This document shows positions 1 through 11,264 of a stretch of 64,000 bases of DNA, piece after piece. Position numbers and translations under genes: made by a program. This stretch comes from Diplolepis rosae (lineage: Eukaryota; Arthropoda; Insecta; Hymenoptera; Diplolepididae), in assembly GCA_030998225.1 (NCBI GenBank), contig JAPYXD010000723.1:21779501-21843500 (forward strand), in the 5' to 3' direction. Below the pieces are notes generated by a model that was not told the origin of the DNA, searched no databases, and saw only the letters and a program-made list of their open reading frames with translations. Numbering within the stretch: the stretch's first letter is position 1; each line of letters starts with the position of its first letter.

Positions 1-599
1 TGTAAAATATAAACCCTACTTTTTTCAAGGAATATTCACGTTTCATAATCTCCTGAATACGAAAAAAGGTACAAATAATTTGTTTATTATTCCATTCAAT
101 TGTTATAAACAAATTTTATCGACAAGTTGGCAAATAGTCTTATTATGGGTAAAAAAAATTTCGTTTTGCTAAAAGTGCTTCGTATTAATATAGGAATGAC
201 ATTTGATCATAAAAATAATTAAAAACTAACGATAACCATTGTTATAAACAATTCTTGTGACAAAATATTTAATTTGAGGTTTTTTCAGATTATAATTTCC
301 CTTAATCGCCAGAACGACTTCAGATATTTCTTGAGATAATACATCTCGAATAATATCTGATAAAATATAACAATTGAAATTTTTATAAACAAATTAGACA
401 AACAAATTCAAAATTTTGGTTCTTTCGCGTAGACAACAATTTTTTTGCACTTAAAATATTTTAAACAATTGGAAGAATGACTGCCAGTCAAAAAATATTT
501 AAAAAGTTAACAATTATAATTATTTTGGGTACAAAAATTATTAATAAACACATAGGGGAAACAAAAGTTCTGTAGACATGACAACTTTCGAAATAATCC
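1..599. other. AT-rich stretch, no gene seen
   Basis: No coding segment is recognisable. The phrase TTATAAACAA recurs around 108, 243 and 382, at spacings near 135 bp, which hints at a very decayed tandem or dispersed repeat. A similar phrase is seen near 46430. Nothing else can be supported. Confidence 0.4.
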
Positions 600-1968
600 T
601 CAGATTTAAATGCGCTTTGTTACACTCTATCAAAGCCCAAAAAGCAAGGAAAAGTTCGTTAAACAGCCATATCCGACCAAAATTTCAGAAATGAAAGCAT
701 ATATGATATTTGTGAAAACTAATTTTTGGAAAAATCCAATATTTTTATACCAATTTCTGATAGTTTTCAGGAAGCTCTACAAATTGTCTTCATAAAATTT
801 TTCAATAAAACTAAAATTATAAAAGTTACAGTAGTTAAAACTTTCAAAAATCAATAATAAAAAACATTTGACTGTACCATCAATTTTGACCTTGAAGTCA
901 ATTTTCAAGGTCAGATGGTGGTAAGACCCTTTTCTTAAATGAGAACCCCTATTTTTGACTGCGGATTTGAAAAGAGCAAGAAGTTTCAGGTGAGAAATGA
1001 CCTGTGGAAAAATGGTTTTTGTGACCTTGGAAAGGTAAAAAATTAAGGTCAAATGTCTGAGAAACTACCAGATGCCCTTTTTCTGAATTGTCTTGGTATT
1101 TTGGGGTAAACAAACGTTCAAGATGCTTCATAAAAGTCGATGAAATGTTAAGGTGTACATTACCTTCACCATCATGACCTTCAGGTCAATTTTCAAGGTG
1201 ACTTGAAGGTCAAAACGATTTATCTTAGATTGAACTCTGTGCCTGGATACATTTTTTTTGTAGACTTCAGGCTGTGGATTCTTATCACAACACCCTCCCG
1301 AACACCCAGACAGTAACAATCATTTCGGATAAAATGTAAAGACTCTGACTATCTAGTTACAAATGTGACAATCTTGACAATCTCACTTCTCTGTGACTAG
1401 TTACAAAAAAAAAGACACTGGTAGCAATAGTGAGAGGCAAGGGGACTCGCGTTAATCAACCACAACAAAAACCATTTTTCCACAGGTCATTTCTCACCTG
1501 AAACTTCTTGCTCTTTTCAAATCCGCAGTCAAAAATAGGGGTTCTCATTTAAGAAAAGGGTCTTACCACCATCTGACCTTGAAAATTGACTTCAAGGTCA
1601 AAATTGATGGTACAGTCAAATGTCCCTCTCAGACCTGGTCAACTTTAGTCCGAACTATTTTTTGTAGATAAAGTATTTTGGAAGATATTTGGGATTATAG
1701 ATTAAAATGGGTCACCGTGTATATTAGAAGGCAATCAATATATATTATGATTATACTTATTTCTCCCTTTAAATCACGATTCTCTTAGTTCCTTGTTTTC
1801 AATTGTGAATATCGAGCGCGAGTGTCATGATGAAAATGTATTCCTCAAAGTGGAAGTAACTTTAAGAAAATTTAATTCACATTTACAATATGATAAAATT
1901 GACTCAAGTTTCAATAGCAAATTACAAGAAATAAACTTGAATGTACGCGAATCGTTAGAACATTCTTT
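600..1968 (+). repeat. Old copy of the GCGAAGC-rich repeat family, split by a foldback
   Basis: Positions 610-860 align by eye with 57660-57920 and 61160-61390: the same order of phrases (TTACACTCTATC, GAAAAGTTCGTTAA, then a decayed TTGATAGT and a TTACAG segment). Positions 1800-1960 match the 3' part of that family (ATCGAGCGCGAGTGTCATGA, followed by TTAAGAAAATTTAATTC). The intervening foldback at 865-1622 has no counterpart in the other copies, so it was probably inserted later. The copy is highly diverged and non-coding. Confidence 0.55.
865..1622. repeat. Foldback element with 157-bp inverted arms
   Basis: The left arm (865-1021) and right arm (1466-1622) are near-perfect reverse complements over about 157 bp, enclosing a 444-bp spacer. 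Both arms carry the paired motif TGACCTTGA ... TCAAGGTCA, and the spacer holds more sites of that kind. Open reading frames across the arms are simply the two orientations of the same repeat. No transposase and no clear target duplication is visible. Confidence 0.8.
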
Positions 1969-2059
1969 CAATCATTAAGTTTTTTTATGAACTGATATTG
2001 TTGATAATTTAGTCTGACAATATTTGAGACCTCATGGGGTTATTCAGGCTACCTAAGCT

Positions 2060-2271
2060 GACCTGGTCAACAAGATAGAAAATCTGGTAGAGGGCGTTGC
2101 AAGAATCCGTCCACCAAACTGGGTCCAAGATAGGCTCGGCGTTTTATACCATACCAGGGCTTGTCATGCCTGGGCCTGATCTTAGAAATTGACAAATGGC
2201 GCTGTACGAAACCACTGCTGGGAGAACTGGCGCGGTACTGGCATCCTGTAATGCTTTCACACTGGCACATA
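2060..2271. repeat. GC-richer dispersed repeat, left part
   Basis: The stretch shares phrases with 17430-17635 (GGCGTTGCAA; CAGGGCTTG then CATGCCTG). The element continues on the far side of the mariner at 3288, where CATATCTGGG resembles 17475. It looks like one dispersed repeat that was the landing site of the mariner at 2272-3287. Its class is unknown. Confidence 0.45.
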
Positions 2272-3287
2272 ACACGTGGATCAATAAGTCCCGGGACTGA
2301 CACATAGATGGCGTTGCCAACAAAAGTTCTGTATGATTTTTCAGGAGTACCAGCCTTCAAAAGATACCTGTCAAAATTTCATGACATTCTGATGTTTGGT
2401 CCACGAGTTACAGTGATTTAAGTGACGCTAGTCTTGATATTCTCAAAACAATGGATTCGAAACAATTTCGTGTGTTGATTTACCATTACTTTTTGATGAA
2501 AAAAAACACAGTGCAAGCTCAGCAATGGCTTGAAAAGTGCTACGGGGACTCTGCTCCATCAAAAACAACCATTTGTCGGTGGTATGCTGAGTTTAAACGT
2601 GGTCGTACAGACACTGAAGATGCTGAACGCTCCGGCCGGCCAAATGAGGTTACTGGATCCATCACTACACTCCGGAGTCAAAGCGGTCGTCAGCCGAGTG
2701 GACTGCAGTCGGTGAGAAGCGTCCAAAGCGGCCAAAAAGGCAAATGTGGGCCGGTAAGGTTATGGCCTCAGTATTTTGGGATGCTCATGGAGTTTTGTTC
2801 ATCGTCTACCTTGAAAAAGGTAAGACGATCATTAGCGAACGTTACATTGGCCAATTGATGCGTTTAATGAACGAAATCGGTGAGAAACGGCTCCAAATGA
2901 AGAAGAAAAAAGTGCTCTTTTACCAAGACAATGCGCCGTGTCACAAGTTGCTCGCTACCATGGCGAAATTGAATGAATCGAGCTTCGAATTGCTTCCGCA
3001 TCCACCATATTCACCGGATCTGGCCCCCAGCGACTACTACCTGTTTGCAGACCTCAAAAAAATGCTCCAAGGAAAGAGATTCTACTCCAACGAGGAAGTC
3101 ATCACCGAAACGAACGCTTATTTCGAGGCCAAAGATAAATCGTTCTACAAGAAAAGTATTGAAATGTTAGAGAAGCACTGGACTGATTGTTTTGCTTTTG
3201 AAGGAGACTATGTTGATGAATAAAGTCGAGTTTTGCCGAAAAAATGTGTTTTTCCTAGTTAGTCCCGGGACTTATTGATCCACGTGT
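2272..3287 (+). mobile_element. Mariner, irritans subfamily, internally deleted, TIRs and TA target intact
   Basis: Terminal inverted repeats of about 27 bp (ACACGTGGATCAATAAGTCC at the left, its reverse complement at the right) are flanked by TA at 2270-2271 and 3288-3289. Length is 1016 bp against about 1.29 kb for a complete irritans element such as Himar1, so roughly 270 bp is missing, and that gap falls inside the transposase. The clean ends suggest a derivative that could have been moved in trans. Confidence 0.9.
2451..3223 (+). pseudogene. Mariner transposase, irritans type, frameshifted by an internal deletion
   Basis: A cut-and-paste DDD transposase relic. ATG 2451 opens an N-terminal helix-turn-helix region (FRVLIYHYFLMKKNT, then KRGRTDTEDAERSGRPNEV) that is collinear with Himar1-type proteins. 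Near 2653-2656 the frame jumps from the end of the DNA-binding domain straight to the segment after the first catalytic Asp (WIHHYTPES), removing about 90 residues and that Asp and shifting the frame. From about 2655 to the stop at 3221-3223 the second frame is open: MASVFWDAHG, the second Asp in YQDNAPCH (codon 2927) and the third in LAPSDYY (codon 3032), exactly 34 residues apart, which is the mariner DD34D signature. It cannot make active enzyme. Confidence 0.9.
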
Positions 3288-3740
3288 TATCTGGGATATT
3301 AACGATGTTCTGCACTGGTTTAACAACAATGATCCAGTACAAATAGTGTACAACTATGTCTGTACTAGTTGGTCAACTGTGGCCAGCGCCAGCCATCACA
3401 GGTATAGTATTGCACCCGTTGTCGATATTCTTCTGTGGCCCTGGTCGGGTCCAATAAGGCGGTTCAAATCGGTGATGAGATTCACGGCCCGACCAGGCAC
3501 ATATCTAGCAACCCGGTAACGTAGCATGTTTTGGTAGAGGCTCGGTGATTTATTCCGAACTAGACAGGCCATATCTGGGACATACTAAAATTTCTGCACA
3601 AGCAGGTACATATTTGAAAATTTGGAAGATAGTGTTCTATCCACCAGACAAGACCCAGATTAGGCTTAGCGTTTTTAGCGAAGATAGTGCTAGCCAGGCC
3701 TAGGCCTAGTTTTGGCCACAGAGAAATATTTGCATAAGAC
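3288..3740. repeat. GC-richer dispersed repeat, right part
   Basis: Continues the element left of the mariner. It is rich in CCAGGC, TGGCC and AGGCCTAGGCCTAG-like words (around 3695-3720) and shares CATATCTGGG and TTTCTGCACA phrases with 17470-17520. There is no open reading frame of note, and the class is not recognised. Confidence 0.4.
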
Positions 3741-4750
3741 CAATTGTAACTTTACAAGCGTCGAAATTTAATAAAAGTTCACCTTTGATCGTTTTTCTTG
3801 TTCTTATTTGGTCTTCAAGACCGCATCAAATTTAAATTACCTCAGCAGTATCTGGATTTGTGGAAGAGCCAAAGTTTATAATTCTTATATCTTCTCACTT
3901 TTCTAATTTAGTTCTTTCGAAACTCCTGATTACTTCTCCTCTGTTTGATCACAGAATTTTCCTTGCACGTCAAGTTAAATATAAACGAAATAAATATGTG
4001 TATTCTGAAAGGGAGTCAAATAAATTAAATAATATTATATTAGCTTCTGAGATAAACAAGTTTAATTAACAGATATGTTTATAGTATTCACTTTAGTTAA
4101 TTGAGATGAATTAAAGTCAGTCAAATACTCTATAATACTCTAATATTCTAGACGAGGGTGAAAAAATACTCTGTAGAGAAAATTCCTAGGAAGAAACTTG
4201 ATTTGAACTAAATATTTCTAAGGGTAAATAAACTGTTTCATGCATAGACCATCAGAGAAAGATTTACTTCATAGAATAAGATTGTGACTTTTTTGTCTTG
4301 TTCTCTCAAGAAAGCTACGCGTTTTTAATTCATACACCATCAACACCCAGCAATCTTCTACAATGAGAATGGATAATAAAGATGATTTAAAAAATTCCAT
4401 TAATAAATTGAATTATTTTATACCTTCAGGATGATCAATAAAAAATTGGCTTGGTAACTTATTTTATAAAGCTCGTATAAATGCAGGAAAAAAAGCAATA
4501 TATCGAGGAAGAGATAAATTTTGTATCTTTTGATGAATTAATTAAAAAGAGATCAAGTAATTCATGAAATATCGAAACAGAATTTGAAAAATTGAAATAT
4601 TCTTTTGATTGAGGATAAACAGCATAAAGCTAATTTAGTAACTTTTTTTCTAAAGCTCATATAAGCACAAAAGTGATATATCAATTTCCATGTTTTAAAA
4701 CTTTAAAGGGTTTAGATTTCCTGATATAATATAAATAATATTGAAATTAA
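3741..4750. other. AT-rich stretch, nothing recognised
   Basis: No conserved protein segment, tRNA-like arm or matched inverted ends could be found. Short open frames here have AT-driven composition. Confidence 0.4.
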
Positions 4751-4855
4751 CGGTTGCTTGATCCACCTTCTGTTAAGTTCCAGAGAAATTTACCATAGGA
4801 TTTAACATACGATAAATTCATCTGGAACTTATCAGAAGGTTGGATGAACCGACCC
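4751..4855. repeat. Short hairpin MITE
   Basis: The arms 4751-4792 and 4811-4854 are imperfect reverse complements (GGTTGCTTGATCCACCTTCT against GGTCGGTTCATCCAACCTTC read on the other strand), with an 18-bp loop. The size and shape fit a miniature inverted-repeat element. The family is unknown. Confidence 0.6.
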
Positions 4856-5784
4856 TAAGAAAAAATGTATTAAAAGTGTTCATTTTTTGAAAAGTTTAAA
4901 CTTAAATTAATATATGTGAAATTAAATAATCCACAACGCTCAACTTAAAGCTGATTAGCAAGTTGAAATATCTACAACTTGTTTACTTCCATTAAATAAA
5001 AGTGTAAAAGCTAAAAGTTTGAAATTAAATGATTTTAACTATCCAGTGCTTTGAAAATTAAACTTTAATTTGCGTTAACATTTTATAATTACGTCGTAGT
5101 TTAACAGAGACTTTGTGTTTACATTCTATTTAAATTAGTGACACAATTACACTTCATATATGCTTCATAGACGAAAAATACGTTTTCCATTAATTCTATC
5201 TTCTTTGAACTAAATGATAATAAATGTTCAGAGCTCTTAACAAACGAATCATTATGCTTGATGTGAATAACTTTTAAACGAAGCATTAAGGGACATTTCA
5301 TCTCTAATTGCCTTTCTTTTCTGTCTCTTTCTTCATGGAACTGCAGCACTTCTTTATTCTGTCTTTTCAGAAAAAGATGTACAAACATCATGAGACGCTT
5401 ACTCGCTGGTGCAATTACTCTTCGCTTCTACTGCTATAGAATTACTAAGAAAATCTTAAAAAATTCGAGAAATGCTCTCCAGATAATTGTATACTGAGTT
5501 TAAATTATATTTTATGTTTTGTAAAATCCAATCATTTTTCCATAATTATCGTTCATGTATTAATGATTTATTACTTATTTATTGAACACAATATCATGTT
5601 AAATTTTAACTGCGTAAAGACCCACTTTTAGCAGAAATTATATTATATTATATCATATTAGAATTTTTTACTCTGATAATTTCTCAGTTGTATGAACTCG
5701 AGTTTATCACATTAAAAACGAAGTGAATCATATACCTAACAATTTTAATCACCTTGCAGGATCAAGTGTATAATATTTTAATAT
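4856..5784. other. AT-rich stretch, nothing recognised
   Basis: No gene or repeat boundary is recognisable. The simple TATTATATTATATCATATTA run at 5639-5662 is the only notable texture. Confidence 0.4.
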
Positions 5785-5872
5785 AAAGAATCTACCAGCA
5801 CGATTCAATCGTCGTGCTTCGCGCTCGGTTTATTATGTTCTTTGCGAACATTTAAATTCACTTCTCACGGTA
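5785..5872 (-). repeat. Fragment of the GCGAAGC-rich family, minus orientation
   Basis: On the minus strand, AACCGAGCGCGAAGCACGAC followed by GATTGAATCGTGC parallels 59710-59775 (ACCGAGCGCGAAGCGCG ... CGACGATCGAATCGCG). A GCGAAGC mini-hairpin core lies at 5816-5822 on the minus strand. Only this tail piece is present. Confidence 0.5.
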
Positions 5873-6233
5873 GACTACAGTAAATTTCATAATAATGTAA
5901 ATGTGAATTCAACTTTCTCCAAATTACTTCGACTGCAGAAAAAATATTCTTATCACGACATTAGCACTCGATATTACTGGTTAAAAGTGAACTGGAACAC
6001 GCGCTTTAAAAAAAAAATTAAAAAGAAGAATCAAAACTTTGTCTCCTTTCCATGAACAGAAATTTATGTTTCGAAAGGTGACCTGTTTTGAAAACTAATA
6101 AAATTGAAACAATGTTTCCTACTAAAAATTTTTCGAGATCCCATCCGTAAGATTTTTTTATGAGAACAACTTTTTCTGTTAACACTCTTTTGCAATAAGT
6201 ATACTTTAGTTAGAAAAGAGAGCAAAAGCAAAG

Positions 6234-7578
6234 AACTATAGGGGAGTAACGTTAATGTGCACAGCGTATAAGATATACGCAATGATAGCAGAAAAAAGAT
6301 TAAGAGAAGAGATAGACAGGTTACAATTATTACCAGAGACGCAGATGGGATTTAGAAAAGGAAGAAGCGGTATAGACAATATCTATATATTAAAGATCGC
6401 AGCAGAAAAGACGATAAATGAGAAAAAAGATAAACTGTTTTCATTTTTTGTGGACCTAAAGGTGGCATTCGATAAGGGTAGAAGGGAAAAACTATGGGAG
6501 TATTTGAGGCGAAAGGGTATAAGGGCGGACGTGATGGGCAACATAGGAAGGATATACAGAGAAACGAAAAGCAAGGTAAAAATAGGAAAGAACTATACAG
6601 AATCGTTCTGGACAGAGAAGGGGGTAAGACAGGGTTGCCTACTGAGCCCGCTGCTGTTCATACTTTTGATAGCAGATATAGAAAAATACCTAAGGAAAAG
6701 ACAGGAAGGAGGAATTACAATTGGAAACAAGATAGTTTACGCAGATAACCTGGCGATAATCGCAGAAACGAAAGAGGAAATGGAGAGAATGATAAAATAC
6801 ATGAATAAGTACTTTAAGGACAAAGAGCTGAAGAGAGAATAGAAATGGAAAGGCAAGGAAATAGAAGAAGTAACAGAATTTAAATATCTAAGGTATACGT
6901 TTAAATACAACAACAAGGGCGATACACACATACAAGATTTGAGGAAAAGAGAAACAGCAGCAATGGTGCAGATATGGAGCACAGGAGCATAGAAGAAAGA
7001 AAAGGAATCGAAAGTATAAAAGAAAGGTATCTGAAGAATATTCTAGGATTATAGAGATGCACACCAGGCTACCTGGTAAGAGAGGAGGCGAAAACAGAAA
7101 GGATTATGGTAGAGGCAGGTGAGAAAGTAATTAAATATGAGGGGAAAATAAAGAGATCAGAAAATGTGATACTCAGACAATGTAGGAAAGAGATGGATAA
7201 GGAAAAATGGACAGCAACGAGATTAGGAAAAGCAAGGGAAGACTTATACAAAAAAGCTGAGATGAGCAAGTGGGAGGCAGAGGGAAGAGGCGATAAAGGT
7301 GAAAATGTTGTGGAATTATGGAGAAACACAGTAATTAAGGTGGAAAGAAAGGAAAGAGAAAGGAGATTGGAAGAGTCAGCCTATAACGAAGAGTACAGTA
7401 GATGGAGAACGGAAAGGATGCCGAGATATTTGCAGGAGAAAAGCAAGGGGCAGAAACTAAACAGAATTGCTAGATTTAAATTAGGAAATGAATGGAAAGC
7501 AAGCAGATACTGGATGGAAGAAGAAAAAAGTCTTGTAGATTATGCGATACAGAAAGAGAGACAGCAATGCGCGTAATG
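6234..7578 (+). pseudogene. Non-LTR retrotransposon (LINE) reverse transcriptase, decayed
   Basis: ORF2 relic of a LINE. Homology starts near 6234 (NYRGVTLMCTAYKIYA), so the 5' end with the endonuclease is gone. The long frame to 6842 holds the RT fingers and palm: MGFRKGRSGIDNIYIL, motif A FFVDLKVAFD, motif B GVRQGCLLSPLLF, and motif C reading YADN instead of YADD, so a catalytic Asp is lost. After stop 6840-6842 the same frame continues (EEVTEFKYLRYTFKYNN) to another stop near 6990. A third segment in another frame (7030-7578) carries the thumb/C-terminal part (TPGYLVREE, RIARFKLGNEWKASRYW). Segments usually found between these are missing. It is not functional. The clade (Jockey/R1-like) is not resolved. 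Confidence 0.85.
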
Positions 7579-7599
7579 AAAGAATGCAACTACTCAGGA

Positions 7600-8690
7600 A
7601 CAGATACCGACTTAACTCAAAACTCCCCCTGTTTCGCCCGCCAGCCCATGGTCCTGGAACCACGTTAGCTTTACTTCAGGATCACGTTCTATAGGCTCAC
7701 TACGCCGAGCTTCGACGTCCTTCTATGGTGTTTGCTTGGCTTCAATCGCGGCCTCTCACAAGCTTCCTCTTCGGGGCTGCCTCCCGAAAAGGCGCATACC
7801 GCATTGTCCTGGAATATGATCAACCCAGAGACTATCTTCTTTTGCGACGCAGAGGTATTACTGCGGTTTCATTGAACAGTGTGTCCCTCTTTTTCGTACC
7901 TCCAGCAAGACCTGCTCCTATCAGGCCCCCAACAGTACGCCGCCATATGGCTAGAGCTAGCGTCTGCTTATGGACCTTGCAGAAGACCCACCTGATCTTA
8001 ATGTGGGTCGCCTTTAGTAGCTTTGGGGCCTGCGCCACCCCCCGTATGACATACGTCTTTCTGTTACCTCTAAGGTTACTCTTAGTCAGAGACACCTCCA
8101 GGTCTGGCGCCGATCTATGGTCAAAAAAGCCTCTTACAGCCTCTTCGAAATCCTCAGCTTCAATGCTGGGGTCAATGTCCACAATCTTCACTTCAATCCT
8201 GGGGATGAGTTGACGGAAAACCCGCTCTCACTAATAACCTCTTTCAGGACAGAGTCTAGCCGCCCTCTGTCCTTGGAATATTTAAGCTCCACCAGAAGTT
8301 TCTTAGATCGCGTTTCCCTGATGCCCTGGATGGTTACGCCCAGCTTATCTGGTTTGACCCGCTTCTTCAGGTTCTTTAGAATGGCCGTGTAGCTCATTCC
8401 CCCTGCGGGCTTCTGAGCGAGCCCGTCTAGGCCGCTCCTGTTTTTCTGCTTCCGGTTTAGGTTTGAGCTTTCGAAGGTTCTACCTAGCCCGAACCTCCAC
8501 TTATCCCTCTTCCTCAGTGGAGGCTCTCAACTTCTTCTCCTCCGGATTTCTTGCTTCGATCTCCTCCGGGCTCACGGTTGACCCGGCTTTCTTGATTAGC
8601 AAGAACATGTTCTTTTTTGCCCTGCAAAAAGTGTTACAGCTCTGGCTAGTCGCTAGCTAGAACGTCTCGTCTGCGTCAGATCACATTTCA
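7600..8690 (-). pseudogene. Non-LTR retrotransposon gag-like ORF1 (R1/Jockey type), decayed
   Basis: Minus-strand relic of the RNA-binding first ORF of a LINE. Fragments in several frames read, N to C: a basic stretch near 8690-8560; YTAILKNLKKRVKPDKLGV and IQGIRETRSKKLLVELKY (8395-8270); the RRM-like segment KIVDIDPSIEAEDFEEAVRG (8190-8130); IKIRWVFCKV; and a zinc-knuckle remnant in another frame near 7900 (RSRSCWRYEKEGHTVQ). Frameshifts separate them. The same protein family recurs at 51778-52960, and the DNA matches there down to the region near 7640-7740. The plus-strand frames across this interval are shadows. It lies tail to tail with the RT relic but is a different insertion. Confidence 0.75.
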
Positions 8691-10080
8691 TTTTTGTAAA
8701 AAAAATACTCTTTTTTTTTCTCCCATAGAGACCTGATGTCATAAAAAATGTATAAATTTATATTACGCAATATGGTTTTCAGTTGATTCAATGTATTTGC
8801 TCTATTATATCTTGAAATTAGTGATGAAGTAGAAACAGTTATGGTAGATCAACTCAACTAGGGCAAGAGGACAATAAATTTCATTTCTTTTAAAACGAAT
8901 GATGCACAGGGCGTACAATAGGTCCAATTATCGCGGTAAACCTATTTTAAGTTACTTCTGCCGTCTCGGAAACTTATCCGAACCCTCGGGGATTCTGGTT
9001 TGAATAAAATCGACGGCTCTAAAGCTGCTTTCTCTTTGACGCGACACCGAGCTCCCTCACTGGCAAGCCTGACCTTAATTATTGTCGTCGCTGTCCTAAT
9101 GGGAAAATATCAAAAAAGAATGCTGGAAGTGGAAGACTAAGATTTAAGATCCCATTATTATTGCACCGTGGAATAAACACCTGTTAATTATTTATGAAGC
9201 GTGAGAATATATATAAATACAATATATCACAATTTGTTAAAATTGTAAAATTTAAAGAACTGAAGTTTCTTCCTCGCATTTACTTTTTTATTTATTTAAT
9301 ACTTTCATCCTCAAATACTTCTGTAATTTTTAACAAGAATATATTATTACCTACATTGTGGACTTTTTTTAAAAAGAATTAATTCAATAACGTGGGGTCA
9401 ATTTTTTAATACTGACAGTTTATCAGTTACATTAAAAAATGATTGACTTGAATCGACAAAATTTTGATCAGTTTGAACCTAGTATTTTTGTATTATACGA
9501 ACAACAAAATTTTAAGTTGACTCGAAAAATCGAAAATCGAAAGAGTGAATCATTTTAAAAAATTTCACAGGCCACTAATAATTCTCATAGTAAATCGAAA
9601 TCAAAAGTTAATTTTAAAAAAAATATTGAAATATTTCCAAACATTAACATTGAAAAACATGGAAAATCAAAATCCTCTGGAACTAAGATTTCTAAAATTG
9701 AAACTTTCAAATTATAAAGCTTTGAAATAAATTGAAACTTTTCATGATTTACAAATCTTACATACAATAAGATAAATCTTGAATTTCTTATTAAATACAT
9801 TAATTAAAGACCAAGTAATTAAAAAGTATCAAAACCAAATCCAACTTAAGAAATAATAATCTTGAATAAAATTTATTAGCGTCTGAAATATTTTGTCACG
9901 ATATTGCGCCAAGGAAAACAATTGTCTTTATAATTCCTTTCTCTATCCGTGCACCACGTACAAACATTTCTAGCATTTTTATCGGTTTCATTATTTCAAT
10001 ACTTAAGAACATGAATTTCATTCTAATGAGAGACTTTTATTTGAAAAAATGTTAGTCAAATATTTTTACATGACTAGATA
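8691..10080. other. Unassigned; GC-richer island at 8880-9180 in AT-rich DNA
   Basis: The segment 8880-9180 is visibly less AT-rich than its surroundings (for example CCGAACCCTCGGGGATTCTG near 8980), but it shows no reading frame, tRNA arm or inverted ends I can identify. The rest is ordinary AT-rich sequence. Confidence 0.35.
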
Positions 10081-10087
10081 AAATATA

Positions 10088-10153
10088 AATTCATTTTTTG
10101 TTGCAGGTAAGTGTCGATAATGGAACAGTTTGAAAAGCAAAAAGGTGGTAAGT
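10088..10153 (+). promoter_or_regulatory. Candidate recursive splice site with a 41-bp RS-exon
   Basis: A pyrimidine-rich tract (TTCATTTTTTGTTGCAG, ending 10106) is followed at once by GTAAGT at 10107, which is the juxtaposed 3'/5' splice-site pattern of ratchet points known from long insect introns. A second good donor, GTAAGT, starts at 10148. Together they bound a 41-bp potential exon (10107-10147) that contains ATG 10120 and opens MEQFEKQKG. Two readings are possible: a recursive-splicing RS-exon inside a long plus-strand intron, or a tiny coding first exon. This is motif evidence only. Confidence 0.35.
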
Positions 10154-11069
10154 GGTTATTTTTTAAAATTGTCGACATTTTTTTACTTCTTAAAATTTTA
10201 CACCGTTTCAAAATTCCTATATTCAAAAATTTCTATGAAGGTAAATTTCAAAATTAAATTAAATGATTACTTTTCTTGGACGGAAAGCTGAATTTTCTCT
10301 CAATTTTTAAAATTCGATTTCGTAGACGCACCTGAGCTTTTAGCATCGTCATGTATGAAAGGTCGAAGCATCAAAATATATTTCACGATAAAATTTAGCT
10401 CCAGAATCATCCACTTTCATCAATTTCAACAGCTTTTAAAGATTCTTTTCGAATATTTCACAACTGAATAAATAATAAAACTTTTTTTCCGCTTAATGGT
10501 AAAAAAAAGCAATGTGTAAGAATATTTTTTTCTTCGCTCCATACCTAGAGTAATCTGACATACTTCTTTATTTGATTAATGTGTATTCTAAATGTAGTTT
10601 ATAAAAATTAAATACATGTTTCTAGAAATCAAAGGGGCAACTTGCCTGAAAATCTTCACATCTGCATGCTAACATTTTGTGTATTAATAAGATAAAGCTT
10701 TTCAAAACTCTTTTTATTTCTATTCTCGCTTCTTTCTAAAGGGTTAGTTGGACTTTTATCGATAGTACAAGTCGAATAAAAACTGCAATTTCGAGTTTTC
10801 ACATATCTCTGCAATCACATCACACATACACCAAACGGGACTATCCGTTTGTTACGAAACTTCAAATTGGAAACTCAAACTTTTTACGAAACCTCGAAAC
10901 TTTTTATGCTATTGAATGAAGCGTAAGTATTCGAAACTTGTACTATGGGAGCTCTAAACCTTTAAATTCAAAGGAGCAAAAAAGCAAGAATCTTCTGCAA
11001 GAACTCTTAGTACGAGGGGCAACCGCAAAAGTGAGGGCGTAATATCGATCGATTACTTTCACGAAAGGA
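10154..11069. other. AT-rich stretch, nothing recognised
   Basis: No supported feature was found. If the splice motif at 10107 is real, this would be intron sequence. Confidence 0.35.
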
Positions 11070-11264
11070 CAATTGAGCACATCAGAGTAATAAAAGCCAT
11101 CGGCAAAAAGTCTGCGCGTAAAAGAAATACAAATTTAATCAGTACAAAAGACAGTTAAAAAATAATTGAGAGCAAAATGAATATAGGAAAACCCGGAGCG
11201 CGAAAACAAAACATAAGTTTTCTCAGCGCAAAAGACGGTTATCTTTTTTCGTGGGTGCACTTGG
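11070..11264 (-). repeat. SINE body fragment, inverted partner of 11919-12112
   Basis: About 195 bp reverse-complementary to 11919-12112, with roughly 85 percent identity by eye (CAATTGAGCACATCAGAG ... TTCGTGGGTGCACTTGG). It includes the body but not the tRNA-like head of the SINE at 11855. The two copies face each other about 650 bp apart. Confidence 0.7.

Noticed and set aside
777..1131. Overlapping minus-strand frames in the foldback arm
   Set aside because: They reflect the repeat sequence of the arm and have no protein motif.
7725..8213. 162-codon plus-strand open frame
   Set aside because: Antisense shadow of the gag-like relic. The minus strand carries the recognisable RRM-like wording.
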